Origin: Clostridia bacterium | GTDB taxonomy: Bacteria; Bacillota; Clostridia; Oscillospirales; Acutalibacteraceae | Length of the DNA: 64,000 bases | NCBI GenBank assembly: GCA_017397845.1 | Contig: JAFQHU010000006.1 | Coordinates: 41,284-105,283, forward strand | Direction of reading: 5' to 3' | Shown: piece by piece, positions 24,886 through 33,410 of the stretch | Numbering within the stretch: the first letter of the stretch is position 1 | Layout of the letters: each line of letters starts with the position of its first letter | Notes under the pieces: model-generated | What the model saw: the letters and a program-made list of their open reading frames with translations, nothing else | Told to the model about the DNA's origin: nothing | Databases searched by the model: none | Translations under genes and position numbers: made by a program

Positions 24886-26085
24886 TTAAATTATATTTAG
24901 GTTTACATTAGGGAAGTTCTCATTTTTAAGACCTTTTTCATAGTCTCTGTCTACCTCTATTTCACCGTTTTTCATTTCCTCAAACAGTGCTTCATAGTCT
25001 TTTACGGTGAAATTTTCCATTTTCCATGTTTCGGTTGGGAGTGAAACTGCATCATCTTTTGCTCCGAGTGTTGTCTGAATTCCCCCTATATCCTCCCATG
25101 AATCGGAATATACCTTCTCCAATACATACTCCACGGATTCTCTTATACCTTTCGTGGCAGAGGTGATAACTGTGTCTGATTCGTCCGATTGGTCAATATC
25201 TACACCTATCACGGCACCTTCATTCGCCGAAGCTGCTGCAAACACCGATTGACACATAGCGCCGCCGCAGACAAATACAACCTGTGTGCCTTTGGAATAC
25301 CAACCGTTAATCATAGTCTGAAGCTCTGCGGAAGCGCCGAAGGACGAACCGTATTCCCAACTGAAATTCATATCCACCGTGATATCCTTTTCTTCCGCAG
25401 CATCCTGTGCTCCTTGGACATAACCGTAGCCGAAACGACAGCAGGCTGCATTTGTGCCTCCGCCTCCGCCGCTGAAGCCTAATTTGTTATATCCTTCCAT
25501 TACTGCTGCATATCCGGCTAAATAACCTGACTGTTCTTCATTATAGTCTACTGATGCCACATTTTTCAGGGGATTACCTTCTTTGTCCTTCAGTACCCAT
25601 CCGTCAATGAAAATGAATTTTGTATCCTTCATTTCTTCGGCGGCACGTGCCAAAGCCGTTCCCTGTAAAAAACCGGCACAAACGACTACCTTTGCACCTG
25701 CATCTGCGGCGGCTTTCATGGCATCATATCTGTCTTCGTCCGTGGCACTGTCTCCGCCGGCGGGTTGGTAATACTTATAGGATTTATCGTTTTCATAAGC
25801 ATAACGCTTGATACCTTCCCATGTGCCCTGATTAAAGGATTTGTCCTTAAGCTGTCCCACATCGGTGACGAAAGCTATTTCGTATTTTCCGTCGGTCGAT
25901 GACATGTTGTCGTTTATGGCATCGTAGTCAAATTTTTCGTTTGCCTCGGTAGTTTCATCTTCTGCCGCAGAAGACGGTGAAGATGTCGGTGTGTTTGTGG
26001 TGGCTTCGGGAGTTTTATCTCCGCCGCAGGCAGTAAAGGAAAAAAGAATCACTGCCGTCGTAAAGATTGCAATTAATTTTTTCAT
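24886..26085 (-). CDS. BMP-family substrate-binding lipoprotein
   Basis: 399 aa. Lipoprotein signal peptide with lipobox FTAC-GG at residues about 17-20, then a Ser/Thr/Glu-rich linker (22-50). The BMP/PnrA (Med) periplasmic-binding domain follows: EIAFVTDVGQLKDKSFNQGTWEG, VVCAGFLQGTAL, FIFIDG, GYLAGYAAVM and FVCGGAMCQSVF. Such proteins bind purine nucleosides and feed an ABC importer. No permease or ATPase gene is adjacent, so it is an orphan component here. Its ribosome binding site is inside the hairpin at 26091-26138. Confidence 0.9.
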   Translation of the reverse strand: MKKLIAIFTTAVILFSFTACGGDKTPEATTNTPTSSPSSAAEDETTEANEKFDYDAINDNMSSTDGKYEIAFVTDVGQLKDKSFNQGTWEGIKRYAYENDKSYKYYQPAGGDSATDEDRYDAMKAAADAGAKVVVCAGFLQGTALARAAEEMKDTKFIFIDGWVLKDKEGNPLKNVASVDYNEEQSGYLAGYAAVMEGYNKLGFSGGGGGTNAACCRFGYGYVQGAQDAAEEKDITVDMNFSWEYGSSFGASAELQTMINGWYSKGTQVVFVCGGAMCQSVFAAASANEGAVIGVDIDQSDESDTVITSATKGIRESVEYVLEKVYSDSWEDIGGIQTTLGAKDDAVSLPTETWKMENFTVKDYEALFEEMKNGEIEVDRDYEKGLKNENFPNVNLNII

Positions 26086-26090
26086 AAATA

Positions 26091-26138
26091 AAAATCCTCC
26101 TTTGAATACTTATAGTATTATCTTCAAAGAAGGATTTT
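26091..26138 (-). promoter_or_regulatory. Hairpin that sequesters the BMP ribosome binding site
   Basis: Arms AAAATCCTCCTTTGAA (26091-26106) and TTCAAAGAAGGATTTT (26123-26138) pair at 15 of 16 positions. On the minus strand the downstream arm contains AAAGGAGG, the ribosome binding site of the BMP gene, and runs into TTTTTATTT. It therefore looks like an intrinsic terminator for the ung transcript that also occludes translation of the next gene. Confidence 0.6.
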
Positions 26139-26157
26139 ATATCATTCATTAAAATAT

Positions 26158-26826
26158 TTATTCCAAAGACCAGTCAATAGGCTCAAGTCCTGCCTGTATC
26201 AAAAGCTCGTTACATTTCGAAAAGTGTCTGCAGCCGAAAAATCCTCCGTAAGCGGACAGGGGACTCGGATGGACTGAAATGAGCTTTTTATGTATGGGGT
26301 TGGTAATTATTTCGCATTTCTTTCTTGCGTTTGCACCCCAAAGGATAAACACCACAGGAGTATCCTTTTTGTTAAGCTTTTCTATTACGGAGTCCGTAAA
26401 CTGTTCCCATCCTTTATCTTTATGACTGTTTGCATTGGCACGTCTGACCGTGAGAACATTGTTTAACATAAGAACACCGCTTTTTGCCCATTTTTCCAAA
26501 TATCCGTTTTTTGCGGGCGGAATCCCCAGATCGCTTTCAAGCTCTTTATAAATATTTTTCAGCGACGGTGGCAGAGGTACTCCCGGCTTTACTGAAAAGC
26601 AAAGCCCGTGCGCCTGACCCGGCTCGTGATAAGGGTCCTGACCGATTATAACAGCTTTACAGTCAGCAAAGGACGTGTATCTGAGTGCATTGAAAATATC
26701 ATACATATCGGGGTAAACGTCATAAGATGAGTATTCTTTTTTCAGAAACTGACGGAGCTGCTTATAATATGGCTTTTCCCATTCCTCCTTTAAAATTTCG
26801 TCCCAATCGTTGCCGAGTTTTACCAT
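26158..26826 (-). CDS. ung: Uracil-DNA glycosylase
   Basis: Excises uracil from DNA in base-excision repair. The 222-aa family-1 enzyme has the catalytic water-activating Asp (D64) in IIGQDPYHEPGQAHGLCFSV. It also has LLLNNVLTVR-like MLNNVLTVRRANANSHK, FILWGANARKK and the DNA-intercalation loop HPSPLSAYGGFFGCRHFS. The ATG at 26826 is used; the in-frame GTG at 26835 is part of AAAGGTGTGAT. It starts 5 nt after the glmM stop. Confidence 0.96.
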   Translation of the reverse strand: MVKLGNDWDEILKEEWEKPYYKQLRQFLKKEYSSYDVYPDMYDIFNALRYTSFADCKAVIIGQDPYHEPGQAHGLCFSVKPGVPLPPSLKNIYKELESDLGIPPAKNGYLEKWAKSGVLMLNNVLTVRRANANSHKDKGWEQFTDSVIEKLNKKDTPVVFILWGANARKKCEIITNPIHKKLISVHPSPLSAYGGFFGCRHFSKCNELLIQAGLEPIDWSLE

Positions 26827-26831
26827 TTTTA

Positions 26832-28208
26832 TCACACCTTTATTTCATATCCTTTATTTTTGATTACATTAATTATGGAATAAACACATTCATCGCAAAG
26901 TGCTTTACTTTTTGCTTCAGCCATAATCCGTATAACGGGTTCAGTTCCTGATTCTCTTACCAAAATCCTGCCTTCCGAACCGACAGCTTTTTCAGCTTTT
27001 TTTATGGCATTGATGACATCCTTGTCATCTCTGACGGCCTTTTTGTCTGCGACTCTGACATTTAAAAGCAGCTGAGGATAACGCACAAAGCCTTCACTTA
27101 GCTCACTGAATTTTTTCTTTTCTGAGAGCATAACCTCCATCATTTTAAGACTTGTCAGAATGCCGTCACCTGTGGTAGCATATTTGGAAAAGATAATGTG
27201 ACCGGACTGCTCACCGCCGAGCTTGCACCCGTTTTTTGACATATATTCGTAAACAAACCTGTCACCCACATCGGTTTTGGCATAATCTATGCCAAGTCTT
27301 TCAAAAGCCTTATAAAGACCAAAGTTTGACATAACGGTGGTTACGACCGTGCTGTTAGCAAATAAGCCTTTATCTTTCATATATTTACCGAAAATATACA
27401 GTATTCCGTCGCCGTCTACTACCTCGCCTTTTTCATCCACACAAAGGCACCTGTCTGCATCTCCGTCAAAAGCAAAGCCTACATCAAGCTTATTATCTTT
27501 AACGAGCTTACGGAGTCCGTCAATGTGTGTAGAGCCGGCATTGCGGTTAATATTTGTGCCGTCAGGCTCTGCATTGATTACGTAGGTTGTGGCACCGAGT
27601 GCATCAAAAACTGCTTTTGCTATGTTCCAGGAACTGCCGTTTGCGCAGTCAAGACCCACTTTGATACCTTTGAAAGAATAAAGACCGAGAGAGATAAGAT
27701 AGCCTATATATCTGTTCCTGCCTGCCACATAGTCGACGGTCCTGCCTATTTTATCTTTTAATGCATAGGGCAAAGCTGATATTTCAAATTCACCGTCAAG
27801 ATACTGCTCTATAATATCTGTAACACTTTCGTCGGTCTTTTCACCTTTGGAATTAATAAGCTTAATACCGTTGTCACAGTAGGGGTTATGACTTGCGGAA
27901 ATCATAATACCGCAATCGAAGGCATCAACCTTTGTTATATAAGAAACACAGGGAGTGGTTGTAACGTGAAGAAGATAGGCATCTGCACCTGAAGCTACAA
28001 GACCGCCCACAAGGGCATACTCAAACATATAGCTTGATCGTCTGGTATCTTTGCCTATTATAACTCTGGCGGGGCTGTCGTTGCCTGTATTGGCCTTTTC
28101 TCTGCAGTAATACCATCCTAAAAATCTTCCTATTTTATATGCGTGGTCAGCGGTAAGATTAACATTTGCTTCTCCTCTGAAACCGTCTGTACCGAAATAT
28201 TTACCCAT
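26832..28208 (-). CDS. glmM: Phosphoglucosamine mutase
   Basis: Converts glucosamine-6-phosphate to glucosamine-1-phosphate for UDP-GlcNAc and peptidoglycan. The 458-aa alpha-D-phosphohexomutase shows the N-terminal GTDGFRGEAN, the phosphoserine loop GIMISASHNPYCDNG (S106), the metal-binding DGDADRC and the sugar-phosphate loop RESGTEPVIRIM. Upstream in the operon is a GlmU-like hexapeptide protein 3 nt away, which fits a role in amino-sugar nucleotide supply. Confidence 0.94.
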   Translation of the reverse strand: MGKYFGTDGFRGEANVNLTADHAYKIGRFLGWYYCREKANTGNDSPARVIIGKDTRRSSYMFEYALVGGLVASGADAYLLHVTTTPCVSYITKVDAFDCGIMISASHNPYCDNGIKLINSKGEKTDESVTDIIEQYLDGEFEISALPYALKDKIGRTVDYVAGRNRYIGYLISLGLYSFKGIKVGLDCANGSSWNIAKAVFDALGATTYVINAEPDGTNINRNAGSTHIDGLRKLVKDNKLDVGFAFDGDADRCLCVDEKGEVVDGDGILYIFGKYMKDKGLFANSTVVTTVMSNFGLYKAFERLGIDYAKTDVGDRFVYEYMSKNGCKLGGEQSGHIIFSKYATTGDGILTSLKMMEVMLSEKKKFSELSEGFVRYPQLLLNVRVADKKAVRDDKDVINAIKKAEKAVGSEGRILVRESGTEPVIRIMAEAKSKALCDECVYSIINVIKNKGYEIKV

Positions 28209-28211
28209 AGC

Positions 28212-28871
28212 TTACCTCTTTTCCGTAATGTTATCTTCGCTTTTGTAAATAGAGTTTTCTTTTATGACGCCTCTCACACGGGAAAGGGGATAAATATTTG
28301 TATTTTTTCCGATGACCGAGCCGGGATTGAGTACACTGTTGCAGCCCACCTCAACTCCGTCGCCGATCATAGCACCGAATTTTTTCAGACCTGTTTCTAT
28401 GACCTTTTCCTCTGTTTTAATTTTTACCAAACTTTTATCGGATTTTACGTTAGAGGTTACTGCACCGGCACCTAAATGAGCTTTATATCCTAATATACTG
28501 TCACCAATATAATTATAGTGCGGAATCTGTACACAGTTAAAAATGATGGCGTTTTTTATCTCGGTAGAGTTACCGATAACACATCTTTCTCCTATAAGTG
28601 CAGAGCCTCTTATAAAAGCGCAGTGTCTGACTTCGGTACCTTTTCCTATAATGCATGGAGGTCCGATGAAGGCCGAGGGAGCAATAACGGCTTCTTTATG
28701 AATCCATACATGAGGTGAAATTTCCGAAAAATCATCTTTATCAAGGCTGTAACCTTTTTGTATAATGAAATCTTTAATATCCTTTAATGCCTGCCACGGG
28801 TATTCATATGAGGCAAGAAAATCTTTTGCTAAAGTATTTTCAAGGGAAAAAAGCTCAGTGGTTTTAATCAA
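28212..28871 (-). CDS. Left-handed beta-helix acyltransferase/nucleotidyltransferase-like protein
   Basis: 219 aa. After a short helical N-terminus (1-45), residues 55-210 are hexapeptide repeats of the left-handed beta-helix type (VIAPSAFIGPPCIIGKGTEV, SALIGERCVIGNST, YIGDSILGYKAHLGAGAVTSNVK, GDGVEVGCNSVLNPGSVIG). The order, including LGAGAVTSN, resembles the GlmU C-terminal acetyltransferase domain without its pyrophosphorylase half. Lying 3 nt before glmM, it likely acts on glucosamine-1-phosphate or a nucleotide sugar; exact activity unknown. Confidence 0.82.
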   Translation of the reverse strand: MIKTTELFSLENTLAKDFLASYEYPWQALKDIKDFIIQKGYSLDKDDFSEISPHVWIHKEAVIAPSAFIGPPCIIGKGTEVRHCAFIRGSALIGERCVIGNSTEIKNAIIFNCVQIPHYNYIGDSILGYKAHLGAGAVTSNVKSDKSLVKIKTEEKVIETGLKKFGAMIGDGVEVGCNSVLNPGSVIGKNTNIYPLSRVRGVIKENSIYKSEDNITEKR

Positions 28872-29078
28872 AGTTAATCACCTCATAGTTTTAATTATAC
28901 TGTTCAATTACCTGATTATTTAAACAAACTGTAAATTTAAATGTCGCTATTTATTGAAAATGTACAAAAAATCTCTACTTTATAAAACCACGAAAACGTA
29001 AAAAGGGGATATTCAAAAGAAGAAAAGCTATTTATGTTGTGCATAATCAACAAAATAAAATTTATTTGTTAAAAACTA
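28872..29078. other. AT-rich intergenic stretch upstream of the ncRNA promoter
   Basis: About 200 nt between the reverse-strand hexapeptide gene and the promoter at 29079. I see no gene or repeat in it. A TATAAT-like element on the minus strand near 28892-28897 may serve the reverse operon. Confidence 0.5.
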
Positions 29079-29107
29079 TTGACATATATAACTGATGCAT
29101 GTATAAT
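29079..29107 (+). promoter_or_regulatory. Consensus sigma-A promoter of the large ncRNA
   Basis: TTGACA (29079-29084), a 17-nt spacer and TATAAT (29102-29107): a perfect match in both boxes and spacing, one of the best in the window. No protein gene follows for 700 nt. Confidence 0.85.
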
Positions 29108-29113
29108 TAAGAC

Positions 29114-29706
29114 ACAATCAAACAGATGATTGAATCAAAAGGAAAGAGGTGTTACCGATGTACTGTTTAATGTAAACTGTACAATTTGATAAGAAATCTT
29201 AGAATGATAATCAAAAGGAATTGACCGGAAAACAAATTTGATTAATACCTTCAAAAAATAATATGATTTTACAAATATAGGTCAACAGTTCCTGTAAAAA
29301 AATAAATTGAAATTACTTTTCTGCAGAAAGTATATGCAGAAAATTCAAAGATATATTATCGGATTGTTCAGAAATTATGTCTGACCTGAAGAAAATGTGC
29401 AGAGGAATATAACTTCAGGACGTGAGAAAGTACCGTATTATACGGAATGCCATTGTGTTAAAGCTTTGGATTTGAAGAAAACAGAGTATCTCTGAAAAGT
29501 ATAAGTTTTCTGATATTCGGATTTATTATTTACATATTGTAAGGAACGAACGGGATAAGCTAAAGGCGCAGAGGAGTCTCTTATCCGAAAATAATTTCTT
29601 AAAGCCTTAAGATGTGAATGAGAGATGCTCAGTGAGTAAAAACTGAATATTAAATCAATTGAAATTCAATCTCCGACAGGGAAAACTTTGTCGGAGATTT
29701 TTTCTG
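29114..29706 (+). ncRNA. Large structured noncoding RNA candidate (about 590 nt)
   Basis: The region between a perfect promoter and an intrinsic terminator has no ORF above a few codons but is dense in self-complementary pairs. GATTGAAT (29128-29135) pairs with ATTCAATC (29664-29671), closing the molecule. GTACtGTTTA pairs with TAAACtGTAC (29160-29181). AGGAA/TTGACC pairs with GGTCAA/TTCCT (29216-29293). TTTTCTGCA pairs with TGCAGAAAA (about 29317-29343). CCTGAAG pairs with CTTCAGG. CCGTA pairs with TACGG. GAAAAC pairs with GTTTTC enclosing CAGAG/CTCTG. GGATAAG pairs with CTTATCC (29554-29586). A 12-nt direct repeat (AATCAAAAGGAA) occurs at 29133 and 29209. The length is close to that of the ROOL class of large bacterial RNAs, but class membership is untested. 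Confidence 0.68.
29668..29705 (+). terminator. Intrinsic terminator of the large ncRNA
   Basis: 11-bp stem AATCTCCGACA (29668-29678) with TGTCGGAGATT (29689-29699), then T6. Its 5' arm overlaps the long-range closing helix of the RNA. Confidence 0.9.
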
Positions 29707-29816
29707 ATAATAATCAATTATTTACTGATGTTTTTGTCGGATTTTGTCTTTTTATATTGAACTTTTTATTTCTATATGAGATAATGACTTAACGAAGAAA
29801 ACGGAAGGTTGATTTA

Positions 29817-30794
29817 ATGGAAAAATTCAGATGGTGCTTTATCGGTACGGGAAATCTTGCTGCCACGGTTGCTTCACAACTCAGAAAAAGCGGCAGACAT
29901 GAAATAGTTTCATGCTATACGAGAAATTATGTAAAAGGAAAAGCTTTTGCAGAAAAGTACGGTGGAACAGCATATGATACACCGGAAAAAGCCATAACAG
30001 CTGAAGGGGTAGAAGGTGTATACATAGTCACACCTCATAATGCTCACTACCGTTATGCCGAACTCTCGTTGAAACTCGGCAAGCCTGTTTTCTGCGAAAA
30101 AGCTTTTACGGTTACAGCAAAAGAAACAGATGAGCTTATAAGTATTGCCCGTGATAAAAAGCTTTTTCTTTGTGAAGCCATGTGGACCTGGTTTTCGCCT
30201 TCGGCAAATATGGCGAAAAAATGGATTGACGAAGGCAGAATAGGGAAAATTCATTCGGCAGATTTTCGTTATCATATTAGAACCGTAGGTCATAAGGGCA
30301 GACACACGGATCCTAAAAGGGCAGGCGGTGCTCTTTTGGATATAACCGTTTACCCCATAACCTATGCCTACCGTTTGTGGGGCAAACCGGAGCTGATTGA
30401 AAGTAAAGCAAAAATAAAGGACGGAATTGACCTTTGTGAAGATATTGTTTTTACGTATTCTGACGGGCTAAAAGTAAATATCAGTGCCTCAATCAATGAC
30501 AGTATTGGTCTTGAAAAAATGCTGATAAGGGGCGAAAAAGGTGTAATTAAAGCACCTTTCTTTCACGCAATGAACGGTCTTACACTCAAAAAAGGGCTTT
30601 TCATCAAAGAAACCTTCAAAGGTGACGGTCCGAGAATTAATTCCTATATTGATGAATTTGATTCTGTGGCAAAGGATATCCGCTCAGGAAAAACGGAAAG
30701 CTCAATGGTACCTCTTAAAGCCACAAAGGCAGTTATGGAGCTTTTGGATATAATACGTGATCAGATAGGATTGAATTACAATAATCTCGAATAA
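29817..30794 (+). CDS. Gfo/Idh/MocA-family oxidoreductase
   Basis: 325 aa. N-terminal Rossmann domain with FIGTGNLAATVASQL, the EKAFTVTAKETDEL segment (EKP-type motif with Ala), and a C-terminal alpha/beta domain (SADFRYHIRTVGHKGRHTDPKRAGGALLDITVYPITYA) carrying the likely catalytic residues. Such enzymes oxidise or reduce sugars, inositols or dihydrodiols with NAD(P); the substrate is not deducible. A promoter (TTGAAC, 29757; GATAAT, 29780; 17-nt spacing) lies just before. The next gene, a secreted protein, starts 22 nt downstream. Confidence 0.85.
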   Translation: MEKFRWCFIGTGNLAATVASQLRKSGRHEIVSCYTRNYVKGKAFAEKYGGTAYDTPEKAITAEGVEGVYIVTPHNAHYRYAELSLKLGKPVFCEKAFTVTAKETDELISIARDKKLFLCEAMWTWFSPSANMAKKWIDEGRIGKIHSADFRYHIRTVGHKGRHTDPKRAGGALLDITVYPITYAYRLWGKPELIESKAKIKDGIDLCEDIVFTYSDGLKVNISASINDSIGLEKMLIRGEKGVIKAPFFHAMNGLTLKKGLFIKETFKGDGPRINSYIDEFDSVAKDIRSGKTESSMVPLKATKAVMELLDIIRDQIGLNYNNLE

Positions 30795-30816
30795 TTGCAA
30801 AAAGAGGGAAGCTAAA

Positions 30817-33339
30817 ATGAAAAAAATATTAGGATTGTGGATTTTTTTATCAGCATTGGTTATGTTTCTTCCCGTATATTCCGTGTCAGCCGTAAACGAA
30901 GGATGGACAGAGGAAAACGGTGAATATGTTTTATATCTTAAAGATACGCTGTCCTACAGTAAAAAAGAAATGTTCACTGTTTTTAAAACCGAATTCGGCG
31001 GTACCTCCATGTACAGTTATTCTATAGATGAGGGTGAGTCGAAAATTGCATTTAATTCGTCGGGAAATATTGATTTCGTTTCGGGAAAAACTTACCCGAT
31101 AAGTCAGTCTACCACAGGAATATGGGAAGAGGTAAACAGCTTCAGAGCGCAGCTTTATTTTACTCCGTTGCTGAAAATTGAAGGACAGGAAGATAAACTT
31201 CTGGAGGTTTTTGCTGATTGCGGAAAGACTTCGGGAACGGTTGAGCTGACCTTTCCTGCCAAAAGCGGATATGATGCGATAATCAGCGTGGGAGACAGTT
31301 GCTTTTCAGCCGGAGCACCCGTTGACGGTATTCACAGCCTCAGTATAGAAATTAATTCTTCTGAGGCAATAAATGTGCAATATAAGATCGATGCTGAAAA
31401 AACTGCTCTTATAAAAGACGTGACGGTTAGCGGAGACGGTACAGTAAGTGCCGTCGAAGAGGGCTTTTATCCTGAAGGAATTTATACCTTTACAGCCATA
31501 CCGTCTGTTTCAGCATCAGCCTCAGAGGGAAATTATGTGTATTCGGTAATAATAAACGGCACTGTAATTGCTGATGAAGATATCATATTTGATGATTGCA
31601 AAGCTGTGGTGTCTGTGATGCTTGAGGGCGGTAAAGAATACTCTGTTGAGGTGGTATTCGGAAAGCTCAGTTTTGAAATCACCGAAAAGCCTACGGTAAT
31701 ATTTGAGCCTGATAATTATAAACCGGATGAGCTGAAAGGAGAGATTATACAGGCTCTCAGATGTCCTGTATTTGATTTTTATAAAGATAATATTTCACTT
31801 TCTCTTTCGGAGGGCTACAGCTTTACATCCGGAGATATAAATGTTGATGTAATCTGTCATAGTGATGGCAGATATCCTGTGCTGACGGCAAAAAGTATTC
31901 CCGTAACTCTTTTTCAATTTAGAACGGTTGAAATAGTTTTTATCGGTGAAGCTACAGCGGAATATAACGGTGCACCTGTTGCCGTCGAAGCTGTCATAAC
32001 GGATAAAGACGGGAAATATTATACCGGAGGCGAAACCGTAATCAGATACGTCGGCATCGACGGCACTTATGACAGCTGTAATGCGCCGACAAATGCAGGC
32101 ACATATAATGTAACCGCTATTTATAAAGAATACGGTGAAAACGGGATACTGCTTGCTGAAGGAACCGGTGAAACTATATTAAAAATCGAACCGGCCGAAA
32201 TTTTACTGACGATTAATAGCAAAGAAAAATATGTTTATGAGAACGATCCTGAATTTGACTGTGTTATTTCTGGAACGATGTCCGGGAACTTTGGTCCTGA
32301 AAACTTTGTGTTAAGCCGTGAGAAAGGAAATAAAGCAGGCGTTTACAGAATTTATGCCTCTTTTTCCGAAAATAAAAATTATAATATATCTGTAAAAGAG
32401 GGGAAGCTTACAATATCCCATGAGCCGGGGCGACTGATTGAGGATAAGGGAGTCCCGGCAGAATGTGAAAAGTCGGGCTTAACATCTGGAAGCCATTGCG
32501 GATGCTGCGGTGAGATATTTGTTTCGCAGAAAAAAATACCGTCAAAGGGGCATAATTACATTTCTGAAACAACCCGTTCTGCCACATGTATCGAAAAAGG
32601 TATAATAATATACCGCTGTACAGAATGTGACAGCAATTATTCAGAGAAAACGAATTCGCTCGGCCACAGTTATTCATCTTCATATACTGTGGATGAAAAA
32701 GCTACTTACAGCGAAAAAGGCTCTAAAAGCAGGCATTGTACACGAAAAGGATGTAATGCTAAAATCTCTGTAACCGACATTCCTTTTATTACTCTTTCTA
32801 AGGTAAAGGGCTTGAAGGTTGCTTCTTCTGTTTCTCAACTGAAAGCCGACTGGAAAGCTGTCAAGGGTGCGGAAAAATATACAGTTGAGCTCCTGAATTC
32901 AAAGGGAAGGCTTATCAAAGCCGTTACCGTTAAAAAAACCTCATATACCTTTAAAAAGCTTTCAAAAGCAACAATCTATAAAATCAGAGTCAGAGCGATG
33001 GCCGGTGAAAATGAAAGTGCATACAGCTCTCTCGCCACTGTCGCTACCGCACCTCCAAAGGTTAGCAAAATATCCGTTAAATCCTCTAAAGCCAATTCTC
33101 TTTCAGTTACGTGGGGTAAGGTGAAAGGTGCGAGCGGTTATGAGGTGCAGTACTCGACCTCAAAGAAAATGAAAGCTGCCGTAACCGTGACTGTAAAAAA
33201 AGGCAAAATAACAAAGCTGACCGTGAAAAAACTTAAAAAGGGCAAAAAATACCGTATAAGGGTCAGAGCATATAAATCGGTTGGAAAGAAAAAAATATAC
33301 GGTTCATGGAGTGCGATTAAGAGCATTAAACTGAAATGA
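30817..33339 (+). CDS. Secreted multidomain protein with MBG-like and FnIII domains
   Basis: 840 aa. Signal peptide about 1-25 (cut near SVSA). Residues about 26-380 are beta-rich with no recognised family. About 385-530 resembles MBG-type repeats (AEYNGAPVAVEAVITDKDGK ... APTNAGTYNVTAIYKEYG; EPAEILLTI). About 540-655 holds Cys-pair units ending in short GHxY motifs (SHCGCCGE, SKGHNY, CTECDSNY, LGHSYSS), common in clostridial surface proteins. About 660-840 is two fibronectin type III domains (ADWKAVKGAEKYTVELLN; TWGKVKGASGYEVQY). The C-terminus is very Lys-rich. There is no LPxTG or transmembrane anchor, so it may bind the wall by charge. Function unknown. Confidence 0.82.
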   Translation: MKKILGLWIFLSALVMFLPVYSVSAVNEGWTEENGEYVLYLKDTLSYSKKEMFTVFKTEFGGTSMYSYSIDEGESKIAFNSSGNIDFVSGKTYPISQSTTGIWEEVNSFRAQLYFTPLLKIEGQEDKLLEVFADCGKTSGTVELTFPAKSGYDAIISVGDSCFSAGAPVDGIHSLSIEINSSEAINVQYKIDAEKTALIKDVTVSGDGTVSAVEEGFYPEGIYTFTAIPSVSASASEGNYVYSVIINGTVIADEDIIFDDCKAVVSVMLEGGKEYSVEVVFGKLSFEITEKPTVIFEPDNYKPDELKGEIIQALRCPVFDFYKDNISLSLSEGYSFTSGDINVDVICHSDGRYPVLTAKSIPVTLFQFRTVEIVFIGEATAEYNGAPVAVEAVITDKDGKYYTGGETVIRYVGIDGTYDSCNAPTNAGTYNVTAIYKEYGENGILLAEGTGETILKIEPAEILLTINSKEKYVYENDPEFDCVISGTMSGNFGPENFVLSREKGNKAGVYRIYASFSENKNYNISVKEGKLTISHEPGRLIEDKGVPAECEKSGLTSGSHCGCCGEIFVSQKKIPSKGHNYISETTRSATCIEKGIIIYRCTECDSNYSEKTNSLGHSYSSSYTVDEKATYSEKGSKSRHCTRKGCNAKISVTDIPFITLSKVKGLKVASSVSQLKADWKAVKGAEKYTVELLNSKGRLIKAVTVKKTSYTFKKLSKATIYKIRVRAMAGENESAYSSLATVATAPPKVSKISVKSSKANSLSVTWGKVKGASGYEVQYSTSKKMKAAVTVTVKKGKITKLTVKKLKKGKKYRIRVRAYKSVGKKKIYGSWSAIKSIKLK

Positions 33340-33352
33340 TTATCAATACATA

Positions 33353-33380
33353 TTGAAAAAAGGGATATTTTTGCTATAAT
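33353..33380 (+). promoter_or_regulatory. Promoter of the GH4 operon
   Basis: TTGAAA (33353-33358), 16-nt spacer, TATAAT (33375-33380), 31 nt before the GH4 start. Confidence 0.6.
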
Positions 33381-33410
33381 TAAAGAAAAAACTGAAAGGA
33401 AGAAAGCATT

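Noticed and set aside
29158..29175. Five-codon ORF MYCLM as a gene
   Set aside because: Too short to support as a coding feature, and its bases form a stable hairpin within the ncRNA candidate.
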